This document shows, one piece after another, positions 44,286-53,432 of a stretch of DNA of 64,000 nucleotides. The stretch's first letter is position 1. Each line of letters starts with the position of its first letter. The position numbers and the translations under genes are program-made. The notes under the pieces were generated by a model. That model was not told the origin of the DNA. It did not search any database and worked only from the letters and a program-made list of their open reading frames with translations. Source of the DNA: UBA668 sp963720695 (lineage in GTDB: Bacteria; Actinomycetota; Acidimicrobiia; Acidimicrobiales; Ilumatobacteraceae); assembly GCA_963720695.1 (NCBI GenBank), contig CAVRGG010000004.1, positions 62,001-126,000 of the forward strand, written 5' to 3'.

Positions 44286-45116
44286 GTGACTAGCGTCGAC
44301 CCCGTGGATCGCCAGAAGGTCACCGTTCCGGACCTCGCCCGCATGAAGGCGCTCGAGGAACGCATCACCATGATCACGGCGTACGACGCGACGTTCGCCC
44401 ACCTGGTCGACACCGCGGGCATCGACATGATCCTCGTCGGCGACAGCGTGGGCATGGTGGTGCAGGGTGAGGCGAACACGATTCCCGTCGAACTCGACGA
44501 GATGGCGTATCACGTCCGACTCGTGGCACGCGCCCGACCGCGGGCGCTGATCGTCGGCGATCTCCCCTTCGGCAGCTACCAGGTCAGCCCACAGCAGGCC
44601 GTCGAGAGCTCGATCCGGCTGATGAAGGAAGGCGCCGAATGCGTCAAGCTCGAGGGCGGCGTGGTGATGGCGGAGACCATCCAGACGATCACGCGCGTCG
44701 ACATTCCGGTCGTGGGCCACATCGGGCTGACGCCGCAGAGCTTCCATCGCATGGGCGGACACAAGGTGCAGGGCAAGAAGAGCGGGTTCGACGCCGGTGG
44801 ACGTGAACGTCTCCTCGAGGACGCACACGCCGTGGAGCAGGCCGGCGCCTGCGCGGTCGTGGTGGAAGGCGTCCCTCGCGACCTCGCCCAGGAGATCACG
44901 AAGAAACTCTCGATCCCCACCATCGGCATCGGTGCCGGCCCCGACTGCGACGGCCAGGTGCTCGTCCTGCACGACGTGCTCGGTCTGAGTGAGCTGGCAC
45001 TCAAGTTCACGAAGCACTACGCCAACCTCCGTGGTGACGCCATCGCGGCCACCGAGGCGTTCATCGCCGAAGTGCGCGACGGCAGTTGGCCCGACGACCA
45101 GCACAGCTTCCACTGA
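44286..45116 (+). CDS. panB: 3-methyl-2-oxobutanoate hydroxymethyltransferase
   Basis: First committed step of pantothenate synthesis: adds a hydroxymethyl group from 5,10-methylene-tetrahydrofolate to 2-oxoisovalerate. The TIM-barrel protein of 276 residues has ITMITAYDATFAHLVD, VGDSVGMVVQGEANTIPVEL (metal Asp), LPFGSYQ, ECVKLEGG (metal Glu/Lys) and VVGHIGLTPQSFHRMGGHKVQG. GTG at 44286; an in-frame GTG at 44304 is an equally good start. Followed by panC after 8 bases. Confidence 0.96.
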   Translation: MTSVDPVDRQKVTVPDLARMKALEERITMITAYDATFAHLVDTAGIDMILVGDSVGMVVQGEANTIPVELDEMAYHVRLVARARPRALIVGDLPFGSYQVSPQQAVESSIRLMKEGAECVKLEGGVVMAETIQTITRVDIPVVGHIGLTPQSFHRMGGHKVQGKKSGFDAGGRERLLEDAHAVEQAGACAVVVEGVPRDLAQEITKKLSIPTIGIGAGPDCDGQVLVLHDVLGLSELALKFTKHYANLRGDAIAATEAFIAEVRDGSWPDDQHSFH

Positions 45117-45124
45117 CCGCCACG

Positions 45125-45967
45125 ATGGAGGTGTTCACCACACCTGTCGCGCTCGCGGCATGGAGCGACGGGCAGCGAGCCCAGGGCAATCGGGTCGCGT
45201 TGGTGCCCACCATGGGTGCGTTGCACGCCGGCCACCTCGCCCTGATCCACGCCGCCCACGAGCAAGCCGACGTCGTGGTGGTCTCGATCTTCGTCAACCC
45301 CCTCCAGTTCAATCGCGCCGACGACCTCGCCGCCTACCCTCGCCCGATCGACGACGATCTCGCCCAGTGCCGTGCTGCGGGTGTCGACGCCGTCTACGCG
45401 CCGCTGGCCGCGACGATGTACCCCGACGGCTTCGACACCCACGTCGACCCGGGCGCTCTCGCCGACGTGCTCGAGGGCGCCCAGCGGCCCGGGCACTTCC
45501 GCGGCGTGACGACGGTGGTCGCCAAGCTCTTCCATGCCGCTCGCCCACATGTCGCGGTGTTCGGCCTCAAGGACTTCCAGCAACAGGTGATCATCCGCAG
45601 GATGGCGCTCGACCTGGACATGGGGATCGACATCGTGGGCGTCCCCACGGTGCGCGATGCGGATGGTGTGGCGATGTCCAGCCGCAACCGGCGTCTGAGC
45701 GGTGCCCAACGTGGCGCTGCCGTATGCGTCCCCCGAGCGCTCGCGACGGTCGTGGACCATTTCGTGCTGGGCGAACGCCGCGCGGATCACCTCGTCGACC
45801 TCGGCCGCCGCGTGGTGGTCGCGGAGCCCCTGGCGAGGTTCGAACATCTCGAACTCGTCGACGCCCGCACGCTGAGGCCGGTCGATCTCGCCGACGAGCA
45901 CACCGTCGCCCTCATCGGTGTGTGGTTCGGCGACGTGCGCCTCATCGACAACCGCCTGCTCGGCTGA
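45125..45967 (+). CDS. panC: Pantoate--beta-alanine ligase
   Basis: ATP-dependent ligation of pantoate and beta-alanine. 280 residues with the HxGH-type nucleotide motif VPTMGALHAGHLALIH, SIFVNPLQF, RPGHFRGVTTVVAKLF (pantoate/beta-alanine site), GLKDFQQQ and the KMSKS-like MSSRNRRLS. ATG at 45125 puts the first conserved strand at the N terminus, as in the family. It completes a panB-panC pair. Confidence 0.96.
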   Translation: MEVFTTPVALAAWSDGQRAQGNRVALVPTMGALHAGHLALIHAAHEQADVVVVSIFVNPLQFNRADDLAAYPRPIDDDLAQCRAAGVDAVYAPLAATMYPDGFDTHVDPGALADVLEGAQRPGHFRGVTTVVAKLFHAARPHVAVFGLKDFQQQVIIRRMALDLDMGIDIVGVPTVRDADGVAMSSRNRRLSGAQRGAAVCVPRALATVVDHFVLGERRADHLVDLGRRVVVAEPLARFEHLELVDARTLRPVDLADEHTVALIGVWFGDVRLIDNRLLG

Positions 45968-46002
45968 CCGAGGTCCCCTCGTCGGGTCCCTAGTGTGGCC
46001 GC

Positions 46003-47388
46003 ATGCACGAACTGTCGAGCCTCTCGATGTGGCACGCGACGATGTCCGACGAAGACTGGGGACCGGCGCGACCCGCTCTGGGTGGCGACCTCGACGTCGA
46101 CGTCGCCATCGTCGGCGCCGGCTACACGGGTCTGTGGACCGCGTACTACCTGCTCCAACGCACCCCTTCACTGCGCATCGCGATCGTCGAGGCGAACGTC
46201 GTGGGATTCGGCGCCAGCGGCCGCAACGGCGGATGGTGCTCGGCGTTGCTCCCGATGGGACTCGACGCGATCGCCGCGGTGTCGTCGCGTGACGAGGCGG
46301 CGCGATTTCAGCGGGTGATGCACGACACGGTCGACGAGGTGGGTCGCGTCGCCGCCGCCGAAGGCATCGATTGTCACTTCCAGCGAGGAGGCTTCCTCTC
46401 CCTCGCCCGCAACCAGGTGCAACTGGCGCGGGCGTGCGAGCACGTCGAGCATCTCCACTCCTACGGCTTCGGCGAGGACGACTATCGGTTGCTGGGTGCC
46501 CAGGAGGCGCATCAGATGTTGGGCGCGACCCGCGTGCTGGGTGGGACGTTCACCCCGCACTGCGCGGCGATCCACCCGACTCGTCTCGCTCGGGGGCTCG
46601 GCCGAGCCGTGGAGCGGCTCGGGGCGACGATCTACGAACACACACCCGCGCTGGAGATCTCACCGCGCTCGGTCCGCACCCAACACGGGACCATACGCGC
46701 CGACGTGGTGGTCCGCGCGACGGAGGCCTTCACCGGATCACTTCCCGGTCACGCACGGCGGATGGTGCCGATCTACTCGCTGATGATCGCCACCGAACCG
46801 CTCCCGGACTCGGTGTGGGAAGAGATCGGGCTGCACGATCGCCCGACCTTCAACGACGGACGGCACATGGTGATCTACGGACAGCGCACCGCCGACGGCA
46901 GGTTGGCGTTCGGCGGAAGGGGCGCCCCGTATCATTTCGGGAGCGGCGTCAAGCCCTCCTTCGAACGACACGCCGGCGTGCGCGACGCATTGCGAGCGAC
47001 GCTGCGCGACATGTTTCCCGTGCTCGGCGACGTCCCGGTCACCCACCAGTGGGGCGGTGCGGTCGCAGCAGCACGTGATTGGTGGTGCGCGGCGAACTTC
47101 GATGCCGCCACCGGCCTCGCTTCAGCGGGCGGCTACGTGGGCGACGGCGTCGGCACCACCAACCTCGCCGGACGGACCCTGGCCGATCTGATCTCCGGCG
47201 AACCGTCCGAGCTGACGACGCTGCCGTGGGTCGGCCATCGGGCCCGACGTTGGGAACCCGAACCACTCCGGTGGCTCGGCATCACGGCGATGGTGCGCCT
47301 GCCGTCCAGCGTCGACGCACACGAAGCCAGGACCGGTCGTCCGGCCAGGTTCCGGGAAGCCGTGCTCGAACGGGTCACCGGCCACTGA
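46003..47388 (+). CDS. FAD-dependent amino-acid/amine oxidoreductase (DAO family)
   Basis: A 461-residue D-amino-acid-oxidase-fold flavoprotein, nearest to gamma-glutamylputrescine oxidase (PuuB)-type enzymes. An N-terminal extension with SMWHATMSDEDWGP (family pattern SxWxA) precedes the FAD motif VAIVGAGYTGLWTAYYLLQ and the GFGASGRNGGWC segment. The C-terminal FAD contact is QWGGAVAAARDWWCAANFD with GYVGDGVGTTNLAGR. It would oxidise an amine or secondary amino acid. Monocistronic, 35 bases after panC, so possibly read through from the pantothenate genes. Confidence 0.9.
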   Translation: MHELSSLSMWHATMSDEDWGPARPALGGDLDVDVAIVGAGYTGLWTAYYLLQRTPSLRIAIVEANVVGFGASGRNGGWCSALLPMGLDAIAAVSSRDEAARFQRVMHDTVDEVGRVAAAEGIDCHFQRGGFLSLARNQVQLARACEHVEHLHSYGFGEDDYRLLGAQEAHQMLGATRVLGGTFTPHCAAIHPTRLARGLGRAVERLGATIYEHTPALEISPRSVRTQHGTIRADVVVRATEAFTGSLPGHARRMVPIYSLMIATEPLPDSVWEEIGLHDRPTFNDGRHMVIYGQRTADGRLAFGGRGAPYHFGSGVKPSFERHAGVRDALRATLRDMFPVLGDVPVTHQWGGAVAAARDWWCAANFDAATGLASAGGYVGDGVGTTNLAGRTLADLISGEPSELTTLPWVGHRARRWEPEPLRWLGITAMVRLPSSVDAHEARTGRPARFREAVLERVTGH

Positions 47389-47396
47389 CCGAGGGT

Positions 47397-48896
47397 TCAG
47401 GGGAACGAAGACGGCGTGCGGTCCGCGTAGAGCCACGTCGCGAAGAAGTCCCCAAGGTCGCTGCCCGTCACCGCCTCGGCGAGCGCGACGAAGTCCTCCG
47501 TGGTTCGTGACGTGCCGTTGCCTTCGTGCGCCCAGCGCTGGAGCAGCGTGAAGAACGCATCGTCGCCGATGGTCGACCGCAGCGCCTGCAGCACCACCGC
47601 CCCACCGTCGTAGCTGTTGAACCCGAAGAGGTCGTCGACGGCAGGGTCGGCCGACGAACCCACCTGACGCTGCGCGAGCGCCGTGTCGGCGGACGTCTGC
47701 AGTGGCAGCAACCCGAGGTGGTCGAGCCACATCCACTGCCCATACGTGGCGAAGGACTCGTTGAGCCAGATGTCGCGCCAGCGCGCGGGCGAGACCGCAT
47801 CGCCGAACCACTGGTGCGCCAGCTCATGCGACAGCAGGACCTGCTGGATGAACTCCACGGAGCCCGTCTGGAAGTCTTCACGACTGAAGAGCGAGCGCTC
47901 CTGGGTCTCCATGGCCAAGCCGCCGAAGCTGTCGCTGATCGCGACGCCATAACGATCGAGTGGGTAGGGCCCGAACCACTCCTCGAAGAACGCGATTTGC
48001 GACGCGGTCACATCGAGGTACGGCTGCATCGCCGATCGGTCCTCGCGCAGCACCGCATGGATCAGGGGCAGTCCGTGCGGACCGGTGTCGGTGATGATCT
48101 CGTAGTCGCCGGTGAGCAGCTGGATGAGGTAGGTCGTCATCGGCCGGGTCTCCTGCCACACCCAGGTGTCGATGCCACCGTCCACGGTGTGCCCCTCGAG
48201 CGCACCGTTGGCGACGGCGGTGGTTCCCACCGGGACCCCGATCCGGAAGGTGTACGTGGCCTTGTCGCTCGGGTGGTCGTTGCACGGCAACCAGGTGTTC
48301 GCTCCATCCGGTTCGTCGAGCACGTACGATCCGCCGCTCGTGGTGAACCAGCCGTTGGGGATGCCCACGACCGACGGTCCCGACCGCGGGTCCAGCGAGT
48401 AGGTCACCGTCACCCTCGCAGTGGTGCCAGGCTCCGAACGCGCCGGCAACGTGATGCGCAGCTCGGCGCCGTCCTGTTCGAAGGCGGCCGCGACGCCGTC
48501 GATGTCGACGTCGTGCACGTCGGGGCCATGCGCGTCGAGCGTGAACCGGTCCCGCGCGTCGGTGAACGTGATGTCGAGCGCCACGGAGCCCTCCACGTGG
48601 CCCTTGTCGACGACCAGATCGATGTCGTAGTGCTGCACGTCGACGCCTGGATTGCCCAGCCCCGGGAAGAGGGAGTCGCCCACGCCGTCCGCTGCGTCGA
48701 CCGACGACGGGGCGGTGGTGCCAGGGGCCACCGTCGACGTGGTGGTGGCAACGGTGCCGACGGTCGTCGTGGTGACGGCGACGGCGCCCGTCGAGTGCAC
48801 ACCCGTCCCCGTGGTGCACGCCGCCGTGAAGACCGCCAGCAGCGCGAGTGCCCATGCCGGTTGCCGCCGCGTGCGATGGGCCGAACGGCGGTGCAT
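47397..48896 (-). CDS. M1 family metallopeptidase lipoprotein
   Basis: A 499-residue secreted zinc aminopeptidase. A signal peptide with lipobox TAAC (Cys about residue 27) and a Thr-rich linker precede the M1 N-terminal beta domain and catalytic domain. The zinc motif is SHELAHQWFGDAV plus the downstream Glu in WLNESFATYGQWMW. The exopeptidase GxMEN motif is altered to FGGLAMETQERS. It lacks the C-terminal helical domain of long M1 enzymes, like other actinobacterial short forms. Divergent from the CAP-domain protein gene. Confidence 0.93.
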   Translation of the reverse strand: MHRRSAHRTRRQPAWALALLAVFTAACTTGTGVHSTGAVAVTTTTVGTVATTTSTVAPGTTAPSSVDAADGVGDSLFPGLGNPGVDVQHYDIDLVVDKGHVEGSVALDITFTDARDRFTLDAHGPDVHDVDIDGVAAAFEQDGAELRITLPARSEPGTTARVTVTYSLDPRSGPSVVGIPNGWFTTSGGSYVLDEPDGANTWLPCNDHPSDKATYTFRIGVPVGTTAVANGALEGHTVDGGIDTWVWQETRPMTTYLIQLLTGDYEIITDTGPHGLPLIHAVLREDRSAMQPYLDVTASQIAFFEEWFGPYPLDRYGVAISDSFGGLAMETQERSLFSREDFQTGSVEFIQQVLLSHELAHQWFGDAVSPARWRDIWLNESFATYGQWMWLDHLGLLPLQTSADTALAQRQVGSSADPAVDDLFGFNSYDGGAVVLQALRSTIGDDAFFTLLQRWAHEGNGTSRTTEDFVALAEAVTGSDLGDFFATWLYADRTPSSFP

Positions 48897-49052
48897 CCGC
48901 GCACGCTAGCGCCCGCGACGTCGCCCGAACCTGGCGCCGCCAGGTTGTCAAGGAATCGTCAACGTTCCCGATGGAACCTTCAGGATGACCACACAGAGGT
49001 CGATGAACAAGTAGTGCCGGCGGGATGTCTCCCCTCTGCGATCGGAAGCGAA

Positions 49053-51074
49053 ATGGGTTGGATTCGAAGCTCAGTGGCGGGTGTCGCAGTCGCAGTGGTC
49101 GCGCTGTTCGCGCTGCCCCTCGTGTCGGCGAGCGCCGATCCCGTGCCGCCGTTCATCACGCCGGACGCCGGCTGGTTGACGACGGTCAACTACTACCGCG
49201 CAATGGCGGGACTCCCGGGCGTGACCGAGAACGCGACGTGGTCCGCCGGCGCGTACAACCACTCGTGCTACATGCTCTACAACGGGATCACGCATGAGGA
49301 AGACCCGACCAAGCCCGGCTACACGGCCAGCGGCCTGGCGGCCGGCAGGGCCAGCAACGTCGCGGTCAACTCCGCGTACGGCGCATCGGTGCGGAGCCAC
49401 ATCGAGCTCTGGATGACGGGTCCGTTCCACGCCATCGGGGTGCTGCGCTACAACCTGCAGAGCGTCGGCTTCGGCAAGTGCGACCTCACCACCACGCCGA
49501 CGTGGCACTCCGCTGCGTCGCTGAACGTGATCAACGGGCTGAACCCGTACGCCACTCGTCCGAGCACGCCGATCGTGTTCCCCGGCAACGCGTCCACCAC
49601 GAATCTGAACCACTTCGTCACCGAGAGCCCGAACCCGCTCACGTACTGCGGATGGAGCGGCACGGCTGGTCTCCCGGTGATCGCGATGATGCCGGAGAAG
49701 GTCAGCACCGTGTCGGCGACCATCACCGGACCGTCGGGCCCGCTCGAGACCTGCACGCTGTCGGGCAACAACACCGACGGGGATGCGAAGACCATTCTCG
49801 CCGGCGACAACGCCGTCACCGTGATCCCGCGCAACGCGCTGTCGAACGGCGCCTACACCGTGTCGGTGACCACCCAGGCCCGCACGGTCACATGGACGTT
49901 CACGGTCGACGACACCGCTGCGACAGGCATCATGCCCGTGCCGGTGGCGACTGCGGCGTCGACCGCGGCCGGCTACACCGCCGTGACCCCGTTCCGGTTC
50001 GCCGACAGCCGCATCGGCCAGCGGATGACCAAGCTCCTCGCCGGCACACCCAAGCGGATCAAGGTCGCAGGGCAGAACGGGATGCCGAGCGACATCACCG
50101 CCATCAGCGCCAACTTCACGGTCACCGAGCCCACGGGCGCGGGGTACCTCACCGTCTACAACTGCACGTCGCCGGCGCCGCTCGCGTCGACCCTCAACTA
50201 CACGTACTGGGAGACGGTGGCCAATGCCGGAGTCTTCCCGCTGAACGCCGCGGGAGAGATCTGCGTCGTCGCACCGAAGGAGACCAACCTCGTCATCGAC
50301 GTCAACGGCTACTTCAGGCCCTCGGGTGCGATGAAGTACCAACCGGTGACGCCGACTCCCCTGTACGACACCACGACCGGGCTCAACGCGAACGGCCGCC
50401 TCGACGCCACGCAGACCGTGCAGATCAACGTGCCGGGCGCCGGCATCGGGGTGCCGTCGGGCGCCGGAGCCGTCGCCATCAACGTGACCGGCCTGAACCC
50501 CACCAAGACCGGTTTCATCACCGCCTATCCGTGCGGTATCGGCAGGCCGCTGGTCGCGAGCGTGAACCCGAGTGCGGGTGTCACCAAGCAGAACTTCGGC
50601 ATCGTCCCGCTCTCCGCGAACGGGGATCTGTGCATGTACGTCCACCAGTCGATGGACGTCAAGATCGATGTGCTCGGCTACTTCACCACAGGTGCTCCGA
50701 CGATGATCGTGCCGAGCACGCCGACCCGTGTGACCGACACACGCGACGCCTACCGGACCGAGATGAACCTCGGCACCGGCGGGGCTGCGCTCGCCGCCGG
50801 CCAGACCAAGACACTGGTGCTGGCCGGTCAACGGGGCATCCCGGCCAACGCCAAGGCCGTCTCGGTGAACGTCACCGCAGTCACGCCGTCAGGGGCCGGA
50901 TCGCTCACCGTCTGGAGTTGCGGAACCCAGCCGCCGGTGAAGTCGATCAACTTCACGAACGGCAAGACCGTCGCCAACGGCATGCAGGTCCAGCTCTCGT
51001 CCGGTGGTGCGATCTGCGTGCGGTCCACCACGGCCACCCATCTGGTGATCGACGTCACCGGCTGGTGGTCGTGA
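49053..51074 (+). CDS. Secreted CAP-domain protein with three C-terminal surface repeats
   Basis: 673 residues. A Sec signal peptide (residues 1-30) is followed by a CAP/SCP domain (about 35-170) with WSAGAYNHSCYMLYNGITHEE and SHIELWMTGPFHAIGVL, then a Cys-bearing Ig-like region to about 300. Three repeats of about 115 residues follow (about 311-422, 433-546, 555-673). Each begins with a D-S/T-R-like turn (FADSRIG, YDTTTG, TDTRDA), contains an SVNV/AINV strand and Cys-bearing YxCG/NCTS loop, and ends in hydrophobic VNGYF, VLGYF or VTGWW. These repeats resemble ones common on Acidimicrobiia surface proteins (from memory). No LPxTG or membrane anchor is present. Confidence 0.88.
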   Translation: MGWIRSSVAGVAVAVVALFALPLVSASADPVPPFITPDAGWLTTVNYYRAMAGLPGVTENATWSAGAYNHSCYMLYNGITHEEDPTKPGYTASGLAAGRASNVAVNSAYGASVRSHIELWMTGPFHAIGVLRYNLQSVGFGKCDLTTTPTWHSAASLNVINGLNPYATRPSTPIVFPGNASTTNLNHFVTESPNPLTYCGWSGTAGLPVIAMMPEKVSTVSATITGPSGPLETCTLSGNNTDGDAKTILAGDNAVTVIPRNALSNGAYTVSVTTQARTVTWTFTVDDTAATGIMPVPVATAASTAAGYTAVTPFRFADSRIGQRMTKLLAGTPKRIKVAGQNGMPSDITAISANFTVTEPTGAGYLTVYNCTSPAPLASTLNYTYWETVANAGVFPLNAAGEICVVAPKETNLVIDVNGYFRPSGAMKYQPVTPTPLYDTTTGLNANGRLDATQTVQINVPGAGIGVPSGAGAVAINVTGLNPTKTGFITAYPCGIGRPLVASVNPSAGVTKQNFGIVPLSANGDLCMYVHQSMDVKIDVLGYFTTGAPTMIVPSTPTRVTDTRDAYRTEMNLGTGGAALAAGQTKTLVLAGQRGIPANAKAVSVNVTAVTPSGAGSLTVWSCGTQPPVKSINFTNGKTVANGMQVQLSSGGAICVRSTTATHLVIDVTGWWS

Positions 51075-51076
51075 CG

Positions 51077-52487
51077 TCAGCGGTGAAGGTTCGGGTCCTG
51101 CACCGAAGCGCGTAAGCGCACGGTGAAGACCGAGTCGCCCGACAGCACTCCGCCGCGGCCGAAGAGTCGACCGTGCTGCCAGTTCGACAGACCGAGCTCG
51201 GGCTGGAGCAGCGCGAACTGTCCGTCGACCCAGCGCGTGAATCCGTCACCGACGAACGGCGCATCGATCGCCCCGTAGAACCATTCGTGCTCCGGCGCGT
51301 CTGCGCTCACGAGGGAGGCAACGAAGTGCGGGCTGTACCGATTGCACTGCGCCACGGCGTGAGCGACGTCGTCGACGACCACGAGCGCGACCTCGGGCAC
51401 CGCATCCCACTCCCACTCGGTGGCGAGCCGCGGATCATCGGGCGTCCAGCTCGTGGATGACGGGCTCGACGCCGCGACCCGCGGCGGCCTCGATGACCGC
51501 AGCACGGAAGACCGGCGTCAGATCCTCCGCCCGCGACCGCACGATGCAGCACACGTTCAGGGTGTTGCACACCTTGCGGTCCAGCGAGTGGCGGACGGCG
51601 AGCGCGAACCGCGATGCATCGGCGCTGTGACCGGCGACCAACCATGCGCCACCGGTGCCGTGGAGGCTCGCTGGCACCCCGTGCTGGCGGGCCACCGCGC
51701 CGAGTTGGGCGACCGCTGCACCCGAGCCTCGTGCCACTGCCAACGACAGCCTCGCGTCGGCGAACAGCGCCCATCCGGCCGCATGCGCCGGGCGGTCGAC
51801 CAGTTGCACGGCCCCGTCGGGCAAGCCCGCCGACCTGAGCGCGGGAGCGACGGCGTGGTCCATGATCGCCCGAGCGGTGCCGAGCGCGTCGCTGCCGATC
51901 CTGAACACGACGGTGTTGCCGGTGCGGAGCACGCCAGTGGCGTCGGCGAACACGTTGGGCCGACCCTCGAACACGAAGCCGACGACGCCGAGCGGGTCGC
52001 GCCACTGCTGCACCGTCCACTGCTCGTGGGTCACCTCCCCCACCTTCTGACGTCGTCGAGTGACGATGTCGCGCCACGTGCGCAGCCCGGCGACCATGTC
52101 CGATCGCATCGATGCCGACAGCGTGAGTCGACCCGTGGGCCGGCCGCGTTGCGCAGCCGAGGCCACATCGAGATCGTTGGCTGCGGCGATGGGGGCGAAG
52201 GCACCATCGTCTTCCAGACGATCGGCGAACGAGGCGAAGAACGCCGTGATCGCGTCGTCGTCGACGGCTGCCAACGCCTCGAACGCGTCGCAGGCACGCC
52301 CGACTGCGGCAGCGACGGGCTCGTGCTCCTCACGGGGAACGTGCAGGACGTCACCGGTGTCGTGGACCACCACGATGCGATCGCCGGGCCGGAACGCGTC
52401 GGCCAACGCCTGCGAGACGGTCACGAATCGGTCGCCGCCCACGACGATGCGCTCGCCCGCCACGAGATGGTGCAGCGGCGCCGTCAT
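51077..52487 (-). CDS. ProA-like glutamate-5-semialdehyde dehydrogenase, frame interrupted by one extra base
   Basis: Aldehyde-dehydrogenase superfamily, ProA branch: reduces gamma-glutamyl phosphate for proline synthesis. Seen: the PLGVVGFVFEGRPNV and GNTVVFRIGSDALGTARA segments, and the catalytic Cys in DRKVCNTLNVCCIV. Near 51434-51446 the frame runs into a TGA. Skipping one base continues as PDDPRLATEWEWDAVPEVALVVV and ends with FTRWVDGQFALLQPELGLS, the normal ProA tail, for about 469 residues. ATG 52487 leaves an extra N-terminal segment of about 70 residues before the dehydrogenase domain that typical ProA lacks. A second ProA copy elsewhere is possible. Confidence 0.7.
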
Positions 52488-52587
52488 CGGAACTCCGGCG
52501 TGGCGAGCACGGCGCAGGAGCAGGCGAGATCCATCACGGCTGCACAGCGTACGGCCATCGCGCTCATCGGCGCGTAGCGTGACGTCC

Positions 52588-53301
52588 ATGGCCGACGACC
52601 GCTTCTACTTCCGTCAGCTGCTCTCCGGGCGCGATTTCGCGATCGACGACCCGCTCGCCCAGCAGATGGTCAACTTCGTGTACGCGATCGGCGATCGGGC
52701 CAAAGGAGAGTGCGTGCTGATCGACCCCGCGTACGCCGTCGGCGAACTCCTCGACATGGTGGAGGCCGACGGCATGCGCGTGACCGGCGTCCTCGCCACC
52801 CACTTCCACGCCGATCACATCGGCGGGTCGATGATGGGTCATCCCGTCGAGGGCGTGGCGACGCTGCTGGAGCGTTGCAGCTGCCCCGTCCACGTCCAGC
52901 GCGACGAGACGCCCTGGGTCACTCGCACCTCCGGGCTCGGCGTGGACCAACTCGTCGAGCACGACGGAGGCGACGTCGTCAGGGTCGGCGACATCGACAT
53001 CACCCTCGTCCACACGCCCGGTCACACACCGGGCAGCCAGTGCTTCCATGTCGACGGACGGCTGGTGAGCGGCGACACGCTGTTCCTCGACGGATGTGGC
53101 CGCACCGACTTCCCCGGGAGCGACCCCGCTGCCATGTACGACAGCCTGCAGACGCTCGCGGCGATGCCGGACGGCACGGTGGTCTACCCTGGCCACCGAT
53201 ACTCGCTCCCGTCGAGCGCGACCATCGACGCCATCCGCGAGAGCAACTACGTCTTCCGTCCCACGACCAAGGACCAGTGGCTGACGATGTTCGGCCGGTG
53301 A
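52588..53301 (+). CDS. MBL-fold metallo-hydrolase (ETHE1/glyoxalase II-like)
   Basis: A 237-residue metallo-beta-lactamase-fold protein. The metal motif is ATHFHADHIGG (HxHxDH), with His in VHTPGHTPGSQC, Asp in VSGDTLFLDGCGRTDFPGSD and the last His in VYPGHRYS. The YFRQLLSGRDFA opening and the GRTDFPG segment place it with persulfide dioxygenase/glyoxalase II relatives. Reaction: thioester hydrolysis or persulfide oxidation, undecided. Divergent from the proA-like gene and convergent with the sulfatase gene. Confidence 0.9.
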   Translation: MADDRFYFRQLLSGRDFAIDDPLAQQMVNFVYAIGDRAKGECVLIDPAYAVGELLDMVEADGMRVTGVLATHFHADHIGGSMMGHPVEGVATLLERCSCPVHVQRDETPWVTRTSGLGVDQLVEHDGGDVVRVGDIDITLVHTPGHTPGSQCFHVDGRLVSGDTLFLDGCGRTDFPGSDPAAMYDSLQTLAAMPDGTVVYPGHRYSLPSSATIDAIRESNYVFRPTTKDQWLTMFGR

Positions 53302-53362
53302 GCCACCCGCTCGACCCGTCGACCCGTCGACCCGCTCGGAAACCCGTTCAGGTCATGCCCGT

Positions 53363-53379
53363 AGGCAGATTTTCTGCCT
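53363..53379. terminator. Hairpin between convergent MBL and sulfatase genes
   Basis: AGGCAGA (53363-53369), a TTT loop and TCTGCCT (53373-53379) make a 7-bp perfect stem in the 131-base convergent gap, which could stop transcripts from both sides. Just before it lies a triplet of CGACCCGT-type direct repeats (53310-53338). Confidence 0.5.
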
Positions 53380-53432
53380 CCAGCCATGGCTCGAGCGGTG
53401 TTGCGGATGGGGTTGGGGGCACGGTGTTGGGG

